Below are positions 8,295-17,171 of a stretch of 45,593 nucleotides of DNA, piece after piece. Position 1 is the stretch's first letter. Each line of letters opens with the position of its first letter. Origin of the DNA: an uncultured Bacteroides sp. GTDB taxonomy: Bacteria; Bacteroidota; Bacteroidia; Bacteroidales; Bacteroidaceae. The position numbers were made by a program, and so were the translations under genes. The stretch covers positions 1 through 45,593 of the forward strand of contig CASDXF010000035.1 of the NCBI GenBank assembly GCA_949285075.1, given 5' to 3'. The notes beneath the pieces are model-generated. The model searched no databases. It saw only the letters and a list, made by a program, of their open reading frames with translations, and was not told the DNA's origin.

Positions 8295-10058
8295 TTAATT
8301 TAAGAAGTTAATAAAGTCATTCATTTTTGAAGTCATCAGTTCGCTTAAGGCTTGGTTAAACAGATTCATCTCTTCTCCGCTCACCGGATACTTCCCCTGA
8401 AACAACGACTGCACATACAGGATGTGCACCACGTGGCGGAACAACTTGTTATCGCCTTGAATCTTAAGCAAAGTCTGCACCATCGGATTGTTGAGATTAA
8501 ACGTCAACGTGGGCGGCATCCGTTTCTCCCTTCCCACAACGTCAAGCACCCCCGCCAACGGATTGTTAGCCGCCTTAACCGTCGTGTCCTTATCATCGGC
8601 CATGAAGATGACCGGCATGTCGGCGGGAGAGAAACGCTTCAGCAGGCACACGCATCCGAACGCGCTCAGCAGCCCGTCCGCCCGCTCCTTGAATGAACAG
8701 TGCTCCGGACTGTCCTCCGCGCTTTCAAACCCTTCCAACAGCCGTAAAGCGGAGAATTCCTCTATTTTCATCTCCGGATTCATGCGGGCGCATTTCTTCA
8801 GCAACGCTTCGTCAAAGGTATAGGCGGCGTTAATGACCATCCATCCTTGCGTCCTCGTCACACGCCGTACCTTCGCGAAATCTTCCAGACTCCACGTGTA
8901 ATAGACAACGTCGCCCTGCGAGCAAATATGCTTGAACGAACGCACGCCACAGTTGGTCTCAAAGGGAAGATGCCGCATAAACAGCCTGAACATCTCGTCG
9001 TCCTCCGAGGCTATCGCCTTAATATGAAGGTAGTGTATCTCTACAATCCTATTGAACAGCGCCCGGTTCTCCTCCACCAGTCTCCGAAGATAATCCTTTA
9101 TGGCCGCTCCTATTTCCTTCCGAGCGTCTTTCAGCAGACCATCGTTCACGAGGGACTCACGCGAGGCGGTGGAGTGCAGACCGTCCACGTTGAGCAGGCA
9201 ACGCACAAAGAAAGCCCATGAGGGAAGCAGGTTGCAGTCGTCCTCGCTAAGCAGCATGCGTTTCAGATAAATCCGATGCGAATTGCGCACGGAAAACTGG
9301 GTGCGGAATGGCAGGATATAGAGCACTCCACTCACCCGACCGCTCCCGGTACTCACCCGAAAGGCGTCCAACGAAGACGAGTGGAAGATTTCCGCCCCGC
9401 AGTCAAGCAGTTCCTCCCGCGTCGCTTCCGGATTCATCCAAATAGGATTGGGAGTATTCACCAACTCCTCCTCACCTCCATAGTGCAGATAGATAGGATA
9501 TGGCAGAATCTCTCCGTAACGTATCAGCGTTTTCTTGATGGACTCATATTCGAAGAGATGGGTCCACTCCTTCTTAGGACGCAGAAAGACCCGGGAACCG
9601 ACAGGCAAGCCGTCCTCCTCTACGGTGGTCAACTCGTAAGTGCCGTTTACCCTGCCCCGCCAACAGACCGGCTTCCCTCCCATAGCCGAACGGCTCTCCA
9701 CCAGAATCTCGTCCGTCACCACGAAGCAGGAAAGAAGGCCTATGCCGAACTGCCCGATAAAGTCGTCCGCCTCGGGAACGTTCCGCTTCGAGCTTTCGCC
9801 TATGACGGTAAGGAAGCGGTAGACTTCCTCCTTCTTCAGTCCCACGCCGTTGTCCTGAAACACTGCGGTCCCGTCGTCAAGCAGGCGTACGTCGACACGC
9901 CCCTCGTAATGCCCGTCGATGCCGCGCAGCACCGTGATGGCGTCCACGCAGTTTTGCAAAAGCTCGCGCACGAACGTGCCCGGATCGCTATAGATATGCT
10001 CCGAGAGCAAGGAAATCATTCCCTTCAGATTGACCTGAAACAAGTTGTCTTCGTTCAT
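8295..10058 (-). CDS. Divergent HSP90-family ATPase (HtpG paralogue)
   Basis: This is a cytoplasmic GHKL ATPase of the HSP90 family. Counting from an upstream in-frame TTG at 10073, the N-box is ELLQNCVDAI with Glu37 and Asn41, the second motif is DNGVGL at 74-79, and GQFGIGLLSCF starts at 108. A middle domain carries NSHRIYLKRMLLS followed by STASRESLVND, which matches the HSP90 region holding the catalytic Arg. The C-terminal dimerization region is reduced and poorly conserved. The ATG at 10058 is preferred because it follows GGAAGCC and is a normal start codon; this gives about 587 residues, shorter than typical Bacteroides HtpG. It lies between a Sel1-repeat gene (19 bp upstream) and a TPR-like gene (10 bp downstream). 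It is not the housekeeping HtpG; its client is unknown. Confidence 0.88.
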   Translation of the reverse strand: MNEDNLFQVNLKGMISLLSEHIYSDPGTFVRELLQNCVDAITVLRGIDGHYEGRVDVRLLDDGTAVFQDNGVGLKKEEVYRFLTVIGESSKRNVPEADDFIGQFGIGLLSCFVVTDEILVESRSAMGGKPVCWRGRVNGTYELTTVEEDGLPVGSRVFLRPKKEWTHLFEYESIKKTLIRYGEILPYPIYLHYGGEEELVNTPNPIWMNPEATREELLDCGAEIFHSSSLDAFRVSTGSGRVSGVLYILPFRTQFSVRNSHRIYLKRMLLSEDDCNLLPSWAFFVRCLLNVDGLHSTASRESLVNDGLLKDARKEIGAAIKDYLRRLVEENRALFNRIVEIHYLHIKAIASEDDEMFRLFMRHLPFETNCGVRSFKHICSQGDVVYYTWSLEDFAKVRRVTRTQGWMVINAAYTFDEALLKKCARMNPEMKIEEFSALRLLEGFESAEDSPEHCSFKERADGLLSAFGCVCLLKRFSPADMPVIFMADDKDTTVKAANNPLAGVLDVVGREKRMPPTLTFNLNNPMVQTLLKIQGDNKLFRHVVHILYVQSLFQGKYPVSGEEMNLFNQALSELMTSKMNDFINFLN

Positions 10059-10077
10059 GGCTTCCGGTTTCAAGTCT

Positions 10078-12588
10078 TTACTTCGTCCGTCTTCCGGTAA
10101 TCTTCAGGGCCTGCTCGTTTCCGTTCTCGGCGGCCCGTTCAAACCATTTCATCGCCTGTTCCTCGTCCGCTTCCACTCCCATTCCCATCAGGTAAGCGTT
10201 ACCAAGTTCAAACTGCGCCTTGTCATTGTCACGCTCGGCCGCCTTCCTCAGGTAACCGACTCCGGCTTCCGGATTTGAGGCGCACCCCTCTCCGTAAAGC
10301 GTCATCTTGCCCACATAATAAGTGGCCGCGACATTGTCCTGATTCGCCGCGTCGTTAAACCACCGGTAAGCCTCCGTCAGGTTCTTCTTCACGCCCACTT
10401 CATTGTAATAGCACAGTCCTACCCGGTACATGGCCACCACACAGTCGGCTTTCGCCGCCAACATATAATACTTAAAGGCTTCCGTCACATTATCCTCCAC
10501 GCCGATGCCCAACTCGTAGCAAAGGCCCAACCCTTCGTTATACCACTCGCTGTCCGCGGCCCGCTTATAATAGGCGAAGGCTTTCTCCGGTTCCTTCCGC
10601 CGGTCATAGTCGTACAGGTAATAGTCTCCCATGCGCAGCATCGCCATCGGCACGCCGTTGGCCACCGCCTTCTCGTACCACTCCACAGCCTTCTTATTGT
10701 CCTCCATACAGGGTTGATAGCCGAAAAGATAATAATCGCCCATCTTAAACTGCGCATAGCCGTAATTCCGCTCTGCCGCCCGCCTCATGTAGTCCACCGC
10801 GCGGGTAGAATCCTCTTCCACCCCGTTTCCGTTCTCATACATCAGTCCCAAGTCCGTCAGGCAGCGAGGTTCCTCCTGTTCCGCTCCCTGTTCAAGATAA
10901 GCTATCGCCCTGTCCAGACTCTCTTCCGTACCTACACCTGTCCGGCAGCAACGAGCCAACGCGTAGACGGCCTCTCCTACTCCTTCGTCGGCAGCCTTCC
11001 GATACCACTCGAACGCCTCCTCCGGAGCGGGCTCGCCCGTTATGCCCCTCTCCTTATATAGCCCTATCCTGTACATGGCGTAAGGATAGCCCATGCCGGC
11101 GGCCTCGTCCAACAGCTGAAAGGCTTTCTCGAAGTTCTGCTCCACGCCGTCGCCGTTCTCGTACAGAAAGGCCAACTCCACTCTGGCGTAGCAGGAACCC
11201 TTCTTGGCCGCCAACTCATAATACGTTTTCGCTCTCTTCAGGTTTCTCTTCACGTGCTGACCCTCGGCCGCATAGAAAGCAAAGCGGCTATACCCTTCAG
11301 CGTAACCCAGATTGCCCGCGCGCCTGAACCATTTCAGCGCCTTCGCGTAATCGGGTTCTCCCGACTCGACTCCCGACTCGTACAGGCAGGCGAGACGATA
11401 GGCCGCCCGCCCCGACCCGCACTCCGCCGAGCGCTTGAGCAACTGTATCGCCTTGTCCACATCCTTCTCTACCCATTCGCCGTTCAGGTAGACGTCGGAC
11501 AGCGCGAGGAAACCTTCCTCGTATTTCGCGTCCACGCAACGCTCAAGGCAAGCTATTCCCCGAGCCACGTTCCGATACTCCTCGTTATACAAGTAAATCA
11601 GCGCGAGCTCGAAAGCGCTGTACGCCTCGCCATAGAGCATTCCCTTCTCCAGCCACGCTATGGCCTTCGGAATGTCCAGCCACTCCGGTTCCTGATAATA
11701 ATAGCCCAAGAAGTTGGCCGCCGACCATTCTCCGAAGCGGAAAGCCTTCTCCCACATCTCGAAGGCCAGTTCCTTCGGCTTGCCAAGCTCGGGATAGCGG
11801 AAGTAAAGCGTGCCCAGATTCTTTCCCCACCGCGAGCTCGGCTGTAGCTCCCGCGCCTTCTCGTAGCAATCGGCCTCTTCCCGCACGAAGCCTTCCTCGC
11901 GGTCCAACGCGTCGCCCATAGCGATGTATACTTGAGCGCGCATGCGCAGCTCCCGCTCGCCGCTCGCCGGAATATCGGCCAGTAGCTCCCGCCTCATCCG
12001 CAAGGCCTCCTCCTTATTACCCTCGAACTCCGCTATGTACGAACGATTGAGCTTTCCCCACCAGACGGCCTCGGGCGAAGAGAGGGCGGCGAAGCGGCGC
12101 TCGCTCTCCTTCACGTCGCGCTCGCAATAGAGGCCCAGATAGAGCCAATAGGGTATGACGGACTGCGCTATGGCGTGTCCCATCTCGGCCGCCTTCTGAT
12201 AATAGGGAAACAGGTAGCTTTCGTCCCGCTTTCCGTAGCGGGCGTTGGCATACTGGGCGGCCTTCTCCGCCCAACCCGCGCCGTCGAACTCGGCCACGCG
12301 GTCGCACAGGGTCATGACCTTTTCCCACCAGAACTCGTACTCCTCGTCGTTAAGGTCTACCTCCACGTTACAGTCGTACGAAGAGAAAATCAGCTCGAAG
12401 AAGCGGGCCGTCAGCTCACGGTCAGCGCCCGTGTCGAGCGCGTACTCGCAGACGGCGAAAGCTTCCCACCAATTGTCAGCGCTTAGCAAAGTCGTTGAGT
12501 TATACAAAGGGAACCACTCGGCCGCGGGCTTCCCTGACTGTCTTATCCGTCGGGATAGTTCTTTGAACTTTTCTTGTAAGTTTTCCAT
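10078..12588 (-). CDS. Large Sel1-like repeat protein of the HSP90 operon
   Basis: This 836-residue soluble protein has no signal peptide. After an N-terminal helical region of about 130 residues, it is built of roughly fifteen Sel1-like repeats of about 36 residues. Typical copies read AIAWLEKGMLYGEAYSAFE, AFEWYRKAADEGVGEAVY and AMKWFERAAENGNEQAL. Sel1 repeats fold like TPRs into a superhelix that binds proteins. It is the first gene of the operon and ends 19 bp before the HSP90-family start. The lack of export signals puts it in the cytoplasm with the ATPase, unlike many Sel1 proteins that act in the periplasm. It probably serves as a scaffold or client-binding partner. It starts 44 bp after the aroK stop on the same strand. 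Confidence 0.85.
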   Translation of the reverse strand: MENLQEKFKELSRRIRQSGKPAAEWFPLYNSTTLLSADNWWEAFAVCEYALDTGADRELTARFFELIFSSYDCNVEVDLNDEEYEFWWEKVMTLCDRVAEFDGAGWAEKAAQYANARYGKRDESYLFPYYQKAAEMGHAIAQSVIPYWLYLGLYCERDVKESERRFAALSSPEAVWWGKLNRSYIAEFEGNKEEALRMRRELLADIPASGERELRMRAQVYIAMGDALDREEGFVREEADCYEKARELQPSSRWGKNLGTLYFRYPELGKPKELAFEMWEKAFRFGEWSAANFLGYYYQEPEWLDIPKAIAWLEKGMLYGEAYSAFELALIYLYNEEYRNVARGIACLERCVDAKYEEGFLALSDVYLNGEWVEKDVDKAIQLLKRSAECGSGRAAYRLACLYESGVESGEPDYAKALKWFRRAGNLGYAEGYSRFAFYAAEGQHVKRNLKRAKTYYELAAKKGSCYARVELAFLYENGDGVEQNFEKAFQLLDEAAGMGYPYAMYRIGLYKERGITGEPAPEEAFEWYRKAADEGVGEAVYALARCCRTGVGTEESLDRAIAYLEQGAEQEEPRCLTDLGLMYENGNGVEEDSTRAVDYMRRAAERNYGYAQFKMGDYYLFGYQPCMEDNKKAVEWYEKAVANGVPMAMLRMGDYYLYDYDRRKEPEKAFAYYKRAADSEWYNEGLGLCYELGIGVEDNVTEAFKYYMLAAKADCVVAMYRVGLCYYNEVGVKKNLTEAYRWFNDAANQDNVAATYYVGKMTLYGEGCASNPEAGVGYLRKAAERDNDKAQFELGNAYLMGMGVEADEEQAMKWFERAAENGNEQALKITGRRTK

Positions 12589-12632
12589 TGATTAAAGTAT
12601 GCTTTTAAGTAGTAATAGTATGCGAAATATGG

Positions 12633-13160
12633 CTAAATCTTCAGCAGCGCGCGCAGCCGGCTCACGGCTTCGCCTATCTGCCGGGCGTCGTCCAGCTCGT
12701 CGGCGTTGAACGTATAGACGGCCCGCGAATAGAAGGGAAGCCTCTTCTCCAACGCCCGCTCGATAAACTCCTTCAGCTCGCCGTCTTCCTTATCCCGAAG
12801 GATGGGGCGCTTCCGCTTGGCCACGCGCAAGCGGCGGAACAGCACGTCCGTACTGACCTCCAGAAAGACGGTGTCGCCCGAGCGGTTCATAAACTCCATA
12901 TTATCGAAGAAGCAGGGAGTGCCTCCACCGGTGGAGACTATCACATTCTCAAAGGCGGCCACCTCGTGGAGCATCTTCCGCTCCAGCTCGCGGAAGCCGT
13001 CCTCACCGCGCTCGGCGAACAGCTCGCTCACGGTCTTGCGGAACCGCTCCTCGATATACCAGTCGAGGTCGACGAACGACAAGCTCATCTCGCGGGCGAG
13101 CGCCTTGCCCAAAGTCGTCTTTCCGGCTCCCATGTAGCCGGTCAGGAATACACGAACCAT
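12633..13160 (-). CDS. aroK: Shikimate kinase
   Basis: It phosphorylates shikimate to shikimate-3-phosphate in the cytoplasm, the fifth step of chorismate synthesis. The Walker A motif GYMGAGKTT starts at residue 8. FVDLDWYIEE carries the Mg/shikimate Asp, FRELE matches the shikimate-binding Arg-Glu region, STGGGTPCF is the glycine-rich shikimate site, and RPIL lies in the lid. The 175-residue length is normal. It starts just downstream of a TAATTTTG -10-type box and lies 44 bp upstream of the Sel1 gene, so the HSP90 operon may be read from the aroK promoter. Confidence 0.95.
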   Translation of the reverse strand: MVRVFLTGYMGAGKTTLGKALAREMSLSFVDLDWYIEERFRKTVSELFAERGEDGFRELERKMLHEVAAFENVIVSTGGGTPCFFDNMEFMNRSGDTVFLEVSTDVLFRRLRVAKRKRPILRDKEDGELKEFIERALEKRLPFYSRAVYTFNADELDDARQIGEAVSRLRALLKI

Positions 13161-13180
13161 AATTTTTCTCGTTTTGTTTA

Positions 13181-13188
13181 CAAAATTA
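13181..13188 (-). promoter_or_regulatory. -7 box of the aroK promoter
   Basis: On the minus strand this reads TAATTTTG, a match to the Bacteroidetes TAnnTTTG box, 20 bp upstream of the aroK start codon. No clear -33 TTTG was found at the usual distance. Confidence 0.5.
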
Positions 13189-13274
13189 GTCCTTTAAAGG
13201 AAAAAACCGCATAAAAACGGCATTATTTTTATACAAGGGAAAGGCCGAAGGGCAATAAACCCGAAAGGCTTCCC

Positions 13275-13282
13275 TATCTTCG
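13275..13282 (+). promoter_or_regulatory. -7 box of the acetyltransferase gene
   Basis: TATCTTCG fits a TAnnTTYG form of the Bacteroidetes -7 box and lies 31 bp upstream of the start codon at 13314. The -33 element is not clear. Confidence 0.4.
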
Positions 13283-13313
13283 CGCAAAAAGTTACAAGAA
13301 AAGGCAGTGGAAA

Positions 13314-14354
13314 ATGGAAATAAGAACGTACCGGACGGAAGACATCGAGGAGATAGCGGCGCTGTTTTACGAGACCGTACACAGCGTCAACGCAAGGGAC
13401 TACGCCCCTGAGCAACTGGACGCGTGGGCCGCGGGGAGCATAGACACCGCGCGATGGGACAGCGAGCTGCGCTCACGCCACGCTCTCGTGGCCACCGAGG
13501 AGGGACAGGTTGTGGGGTTCGGCGGCATGGACGAAAACGGGCATCTAGACCGGCTGTACGTGCACAAGGAGTTTCAGGGAAGGGGCGTGGCGACCGCCAT
13601 CTGCGACAGGCTCGAAAGCGGGACGCGGGCGGAGCGCATTACCGTCCACGCCTCCATCACGGCAAGGCCTTTCTTCGAGAAGCGAGGCTACCGGACGGTG
13701 AGGGAGCAGCGGGTAGAGCGCCGGGGAGTATTCCTCACGAACTACGTCATGGAGAAACGGCAGCGCCCCTCCCGAGAGCCTTCCACAACACATAAACGAC
13801 CGGCCATGAACTTAGAGACGGAAAGACTGACGCTGCGCCCGTGGAGAGACTCGGACGCGGAAGAGCTATACAAGTACGCGAGAGACGGGCGGGTAGGCCT
13901 CGCGGCGGGATGGCCCGCCCACCAGAGCGTGGAGGAGAGCCGGGAAATCATCCGGACGGTATTCGCACAGAAAGGAGTATTCGCCGTGACCCTGAAAGGG
14001 GACGGCAAAGCCATCGGCTGCGTCGGGCTGACCACCGGAGCGAGAAGCAACTACCCGATAGGCGAGAACGAGGGAGAGCTGTCCTACTGGATTGGCGTGC
14101 CGTTCTGGGGAAAGGGGCTTATCACCGAAGCCGCGAGAGAGGTGATACGCTACGGCTTCGAGGAGCTGAACCTGACGGCCTTATGGTGCGGGCACTTCGA
14201 CGGCAACGAGAGGTCGAGACGGGTGCAGGAGAAATGCGGCTTCCGCCATCAACGCACCGAGAAAGACCGGTTCTGCGAACTGATTAACGCCGTCCGCACC
14301 GAGCACATCAGCCGGCTGACGCAAGCGGAGTGGGCCGAGGCGAAGAAAAGATAA
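13314..14354 (+). CDS. Fusion of two GNAT acetyltransferase domains
   Basis: The 346-residue protein has two complete GNAT domains. Residues 1-143 form a YafP-like domain, with LDRLYVHKEFQGRGVATAICD as the acetyl-CoA binding motif A. Residues 165-346 form a RimJ/RimL-like domain opening with the typical MNLETERLTLRPW and carrying GELSYWIGVPFWGKGLITEAA. A 20-residue basic, Pro-rich linker joins them. The second domain starts exactly at an in-frame Met (ATG 13806), as a separate gene would. This suggests two adjacent genes joined by loss of a stop codon, or a frame that can also be started internally. Both acetyl-CoA sites look intact. Substrates are unknown. Confidence 0.85.
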   Translation: MEIRTYRTEDIEEIAALFYETVHSVNARDYAPEQLDAWAAGSIDTARWDSELRSRHALVATEEGQVVGFGGMDENGHLDRLYVHKEFQGRGVATAICDRLESGTRAERITVHASITARPFFEKRGYRTVREQRVERRGVFLTNYVMEKRQRPSREPSTTHKRPAMNLETERLTLRPWRDSDAEELYKYARDGRVGLAAGWPAHQSVEESREIIRTVFAQKGVFAVTLKGDGKAIGCVGLTTGARSNYPIGENEGELSYWIGVPFWGKGLITEAAREVIRYGFEELNLTALWCGHFDGNERSRRVQEKCGFRHQRTEKDRFCELINAVRTEHISRLTQAEWAEAKKR

Positions 14355-14442
14355 GGAACACGAAGACAGGCGAGGACAAACCGCGACGAAACCGGAGCGG
14401 CTCCCCAAAGCGCGAGAGGCCACTCCCCGGCCATGAGGGAAA

Positions 14443-14512
14443 GCCCCACGGCTCGCGAGAGAACGCCCTACGGCTCGCGAGAAACAGCCCTTTCCCACAC
14501 GAGCCGTCGCCC
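14443..14512. repeat. 22-bp-period palindromic array B (3 units)
   Basis: Units lie at 14443-14468, 14465-14490 and 14487-14512, again overlapping by 4 bp. Centres are CTCGCGAG, CTCGCGAG and a decayed CACACGAG. The array occupies the 404-bp gap between the acetyltransferase gene and the restriction-modification island; the rest of that gap holds only AT-rich promoter sequence near its right end. Confidence 0.75.
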
Positions 14513-14712
14513 TATCCAACATGCCATCTCTCCCGCCGGCGTGACGGGCGGGTAAACAGACGCTTTCAAGCCTAGAAAGCTGCATTTTCACACGCATTTC
14601 CGCCCACCACGGAGGCTAAAAAGGCTGTTTTCGTCACGACGGATTCGGGGCGAAATCTTAAAAACAGCACATTTTGCTTCAGAACAAGAAATGAGAATAA
14701 TAAAAAAGAATG

Positions 14713-14720
14713 TAACTTTG
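14713..14720 (+). promoter_or_regulatory. -7 box for the restriction-modification operon
   Basis: TAACTTTG is an exact TAnnTTTG match, 38 bp upstream of the methyltransferase start. A TTTG at 14673-14676 is too far upstream to be its -33 element, so the upstream half of the promoter is uncertain. Confidence 0.5.
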
Positions 14721-14758
14721 TACAATCGGAATTATTTGAATATGCAAACGCATTAACG

Positions 14759-15931
14759 ATGAGAAAAAACAATAAAAAAAACTATCGTATAAATACAGTT
14801 GCGCAAGCGAAATGTGCCGCATTAGCCTATCTGAAACTTATCAATTTAGAAAAAGTCGTCGGCTTCGGATTGCCTGAAATCGATGACAGATTCGATATTT
14901 GGAGAGTTCCCTTATTGGCTGCGGACAAGAATAAGATTGGCGAAATTGTACTTAATGCGATAACGGCCATAGTTGACGAGTCCAAAAGTACCGACAGCAA
15001 ACTATTAGAAGACCGACTATTAGGTAGAACAGCCCACGTATCCTCCCAGAAAAGGAACAAGGACATCCCGAAAATCTCAATGCTAGGGAATATCATTGCG
15101 CTTGGCGACTCCGAAGTCTTACTGAAAGATACTCCAAATGAGTCCATAGACTTAGTTTTTACCTCGCCTCCATACTATAACGCAAAGCCCGAATACGCTG
15201 AATACCTCTCTTATCAGGACTATTTGCATAAAATGCAAAGAATTATTCACGAATGCGGTCGCGTCTTAAACGAAGGACGCTTTTTCGTGCTTAACGTCTC
15301 ACCGGTCCTTCAGAGAAGAGCCTCACGAAGTGAGGCGTCTAAAAGAATCGCCGTACCTTTCGATTTTCACCGGATTTTCATTGAAGAAGGATTCGAGTTT
15401 ATCGACGATATTATCTGGGTAAAGCCCGAAGGAGCGGGATGGGCCACGGGAAGAGGAAGAAGGTTCGCCGCAGACAGACATCCCCTACAATATAAGCCAG
15501 TTCCCGTTACCGAATATGTTTTAGTTTATCGAAAAAAGACCGACAAGCTCATTGACTGGCTCATCAGAAAGCATCCTGACCAAAAAGCGGTCAGCGAATC
15601 GAGAATAGGAGACGGATATGAAGTAACAAACATCTGGAAGATAACCCCTGCGCACAGCAAGAAACATCCCGCCGTCTTCCCTCTTGAATTAGCGGAAAAA
15701 GTCATAGCGTACTATTCGTTCAAGAAAGATGTCATTTTAGATCCATTTGCCGGGACGGGAACGACCGGAATAGCCGCAAACAAGCTAGGAAGAAAATTTG
15801 TCTTGTACGAAAGGGATCCGTCATACATTGAACTGATGAAATCGACTCTCGGCAGCCTGCATGATTTGCAGATTGACTGGAAGAACATAGAGAATAAACC
15901 CTTAAACCTATTCAATAATGGAATTTTCTGA
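14759..15931 (+). CDS. DNA methyltransferase (beta class, N4-cytosine or N6-adenine type)
   Basis: This is the modification enzyme of a type II system. The catalytic motif is TSPPYY near residue 136, and the S-adenosylmethionine motif [10 protein letters not shown] comes later, near residue 327. That order (IV before I) defines the beta class. The SPPY form is most common in N4-cytosine enzymes. Residues 1-110 are an extra N-terminal region, and the stretch around 185-310 would hold target recognition. The gene is much more AT-rich than its neighbours and uses A/T-ending codons, which points to horizontal acquisition. Its 3' end overlaps the start of the next gene by 14 bp, the usual coupling of methylase and nuclease. 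Confidence 0.9.
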   Translation: MRKNNKKNYRINTVAQAKCAALAYLKLINLEKVVGFGLPEIDDRFDIWRVPLLAADKNKIGEIVLNAITAIVDESKSTDSKLLEDRLLGRTAHVSSQKRNKDIPKISMLGNIIALGDSEVLLKDTPNESIDLVFTSPPYYNAKPEYAEYLSYQDYLHKMQRIIHECGRVLNEGRFFVLNVSPVLQRRASRSEASKRIAVPFDFHRIFIEEGFEFIDDIIWVKPEGAGWATGRGRRFAADRHPLQYKPVPVTEYVLVYRKKTDKLIDWLIRKHPDQKAVSESRIGDGYEVTNIWKITPAHSKKHPAVFPLELAEKVIAYYSFKKDVILDPFAGTGTTGIAANKLGRKFVLYERDPSYIELMKSTLGSLHDLQIDWKNIENKPLNLFNNGIF

Positions 15932-17030
15932 TTTTATACCCAAAGAGGGATTGAACTTAGTGCAGTATAGCAAAGATAAAGTTATAGACAGAGTGGGACT
16001 AGAGGTTATCCGCAATGTAGTCGCATCCGTATTAACCGGGAACAATGTGAGAAACCTAACAGAAGGATTAACTCAGCGAAGAGTTCTTCTACTGTCTTCT
16101 TCGCTGATAATGACCTATCTGAAAGCAATGTCACAATACGGTAATTGCGATCAGCTAACTGATGTCATCAGGGCTAATCTTAAGAAAAAACTCACAAAAG
16201 AAGAACGGATATATTTACTATGGTTCTTGGGCATAACTGGGAAAAGCATTCAAAATGTCATTAGAGACGACGAAGGATTTGACGCTTATTTCAAATCATT
16301 TGACGAGAACTTGTCGGAGATAGCAGAAGAAGTAAAAAGCACTTATGGAGACATAACATTAAACGTCACTTCCGACAGCGGACAATATTTCATGCGATGG
16401 CCCAACCAGATAAGATGTTTATTGGCTGTAGGAGCGCAAACGCTCACTACAAGAGGCTCTGAAAAATCCCTATATGGAAAGATGTTCGAGAAGTTCGTAA
16501 TGGGCTCAGTCCTTACCTTACCCGGCTTCCGCTATATCGACATAAACGACACGTCATCGTCAGAAAAGGTCTTTTGGCTATCGGAAAGAGAAGACAAACG
16601 GGAAGCGGATGCGACCGTATTGATAAAGCCCGGCGTAGGCATACGGTTCGACATTGGATTTATAGGTAAAGGAAATACTGAAATTAGTTTAGATAAGGTC
16701 AGCCGATTTGAAAGATTCATGGAAAGGGGTGGAGTGAAAAGCTACACGTCTACAATCATTCTTGTAGATACAATAGGCGATAACAGCCGAATTGTAGAAA
16801 TGGCCAAAAATATCGACGGACATATTCTACAAATGAGCGCAACCTACTGGGTATATGAACTATCGCAGATTCTGAAAGAGACTTGCGGTTACAAATCTCC
16901 AATAGCAACCATGCGAAAAGAAGACACGTTAGACTATATCCGCCAACAAATGAAACAAGTGGATATTTCCGTCTTTCAACAGAAAGTCCCGACATCGATA
17001 AGAAATCCTCGACAAAAGGGTAAAAGATAA
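15918..17030 (+). CDS. Type II restriction endonuclease (CfrBI-like)
   Basis: This 370-residue AT-rich gene overlaps the methyltransferase by 14 bp, so a cognate restriction enzyme is the natural reading. It resembles the CfrBI family as I recall it in length and in its partner being an SPPY-type methylase. A possible PD-(D/E)XK core lies near residues 230-260, where [13 protein letters not shown] is followed by [12 protein letters not shown] could not fix the catalytic residues. If the CfrBI assignment holds, the target would be CCWWGG, but this is inference. The strand has no signal peptide or membrane segment. The stop is followed by a strong hairpin at 17073-17110. Confidence 0.7.
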   Translation: MEFSDFIPKEGLNLVQYSKDKVIDRVGLEVIRNVVASVLTGNNVRNLTEGLTQRRVLLLSSSLIMTYLKAMSQYGNCDQLTDVIRANLKKKLTKEERIYLLWFLGITGKSIQNVIRDDEGFDAYFKSFDENLSEIAEEVKSTYGDITLNVTSDSGQYFMRWPNQIRCLLAVGAQTLTTRGSEKSLYGKMFEKFVMGSVLTLPGFRYIDINDTSSSEKVFWLSEREDKREADATVLIKPGVGIRFDIGFIGKGNTEISLDKVSRFERFMERGGVKSYTSTIILVDTIGDNSRIVEMAKNIDGHILQMSATYWVYELSQILKETCGYKSPIATMRKEDTLDYIRQQMKQVDISVFQQKVPTSIRNPRQKGKR

Positions 17031-17072
17031 ACCAATAGACCCATACGCAATTTCTGATTCAACCCAAAAAGC

Positions 17073-17110
17073 AAGCCGCCCGGCCCGGACATCCGGAACC
17101 GGAGCGGCTT
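17073..17110. terminator. Hairpin terminator between the nuclease gene and the cobalamin operon
   Basis: AAGCCGC at 17073-17079 pairs with GCGGCTT at 17104-17110, with an inner CCGG-rich stem. A second small inverted repeat (TTCCGTT 17148-17154 with AACGGAA 17160-17166) lies beside the stop codon of the minus-strand gene. The two transcripts converge here. Confidence 0.6.
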
Positions 17111-17171
17111 CGTTCACTCTAAACACGCTCTTTCCGATAAAGCGGCGTTCCGTTGCCGGAACGGAAGGGGC

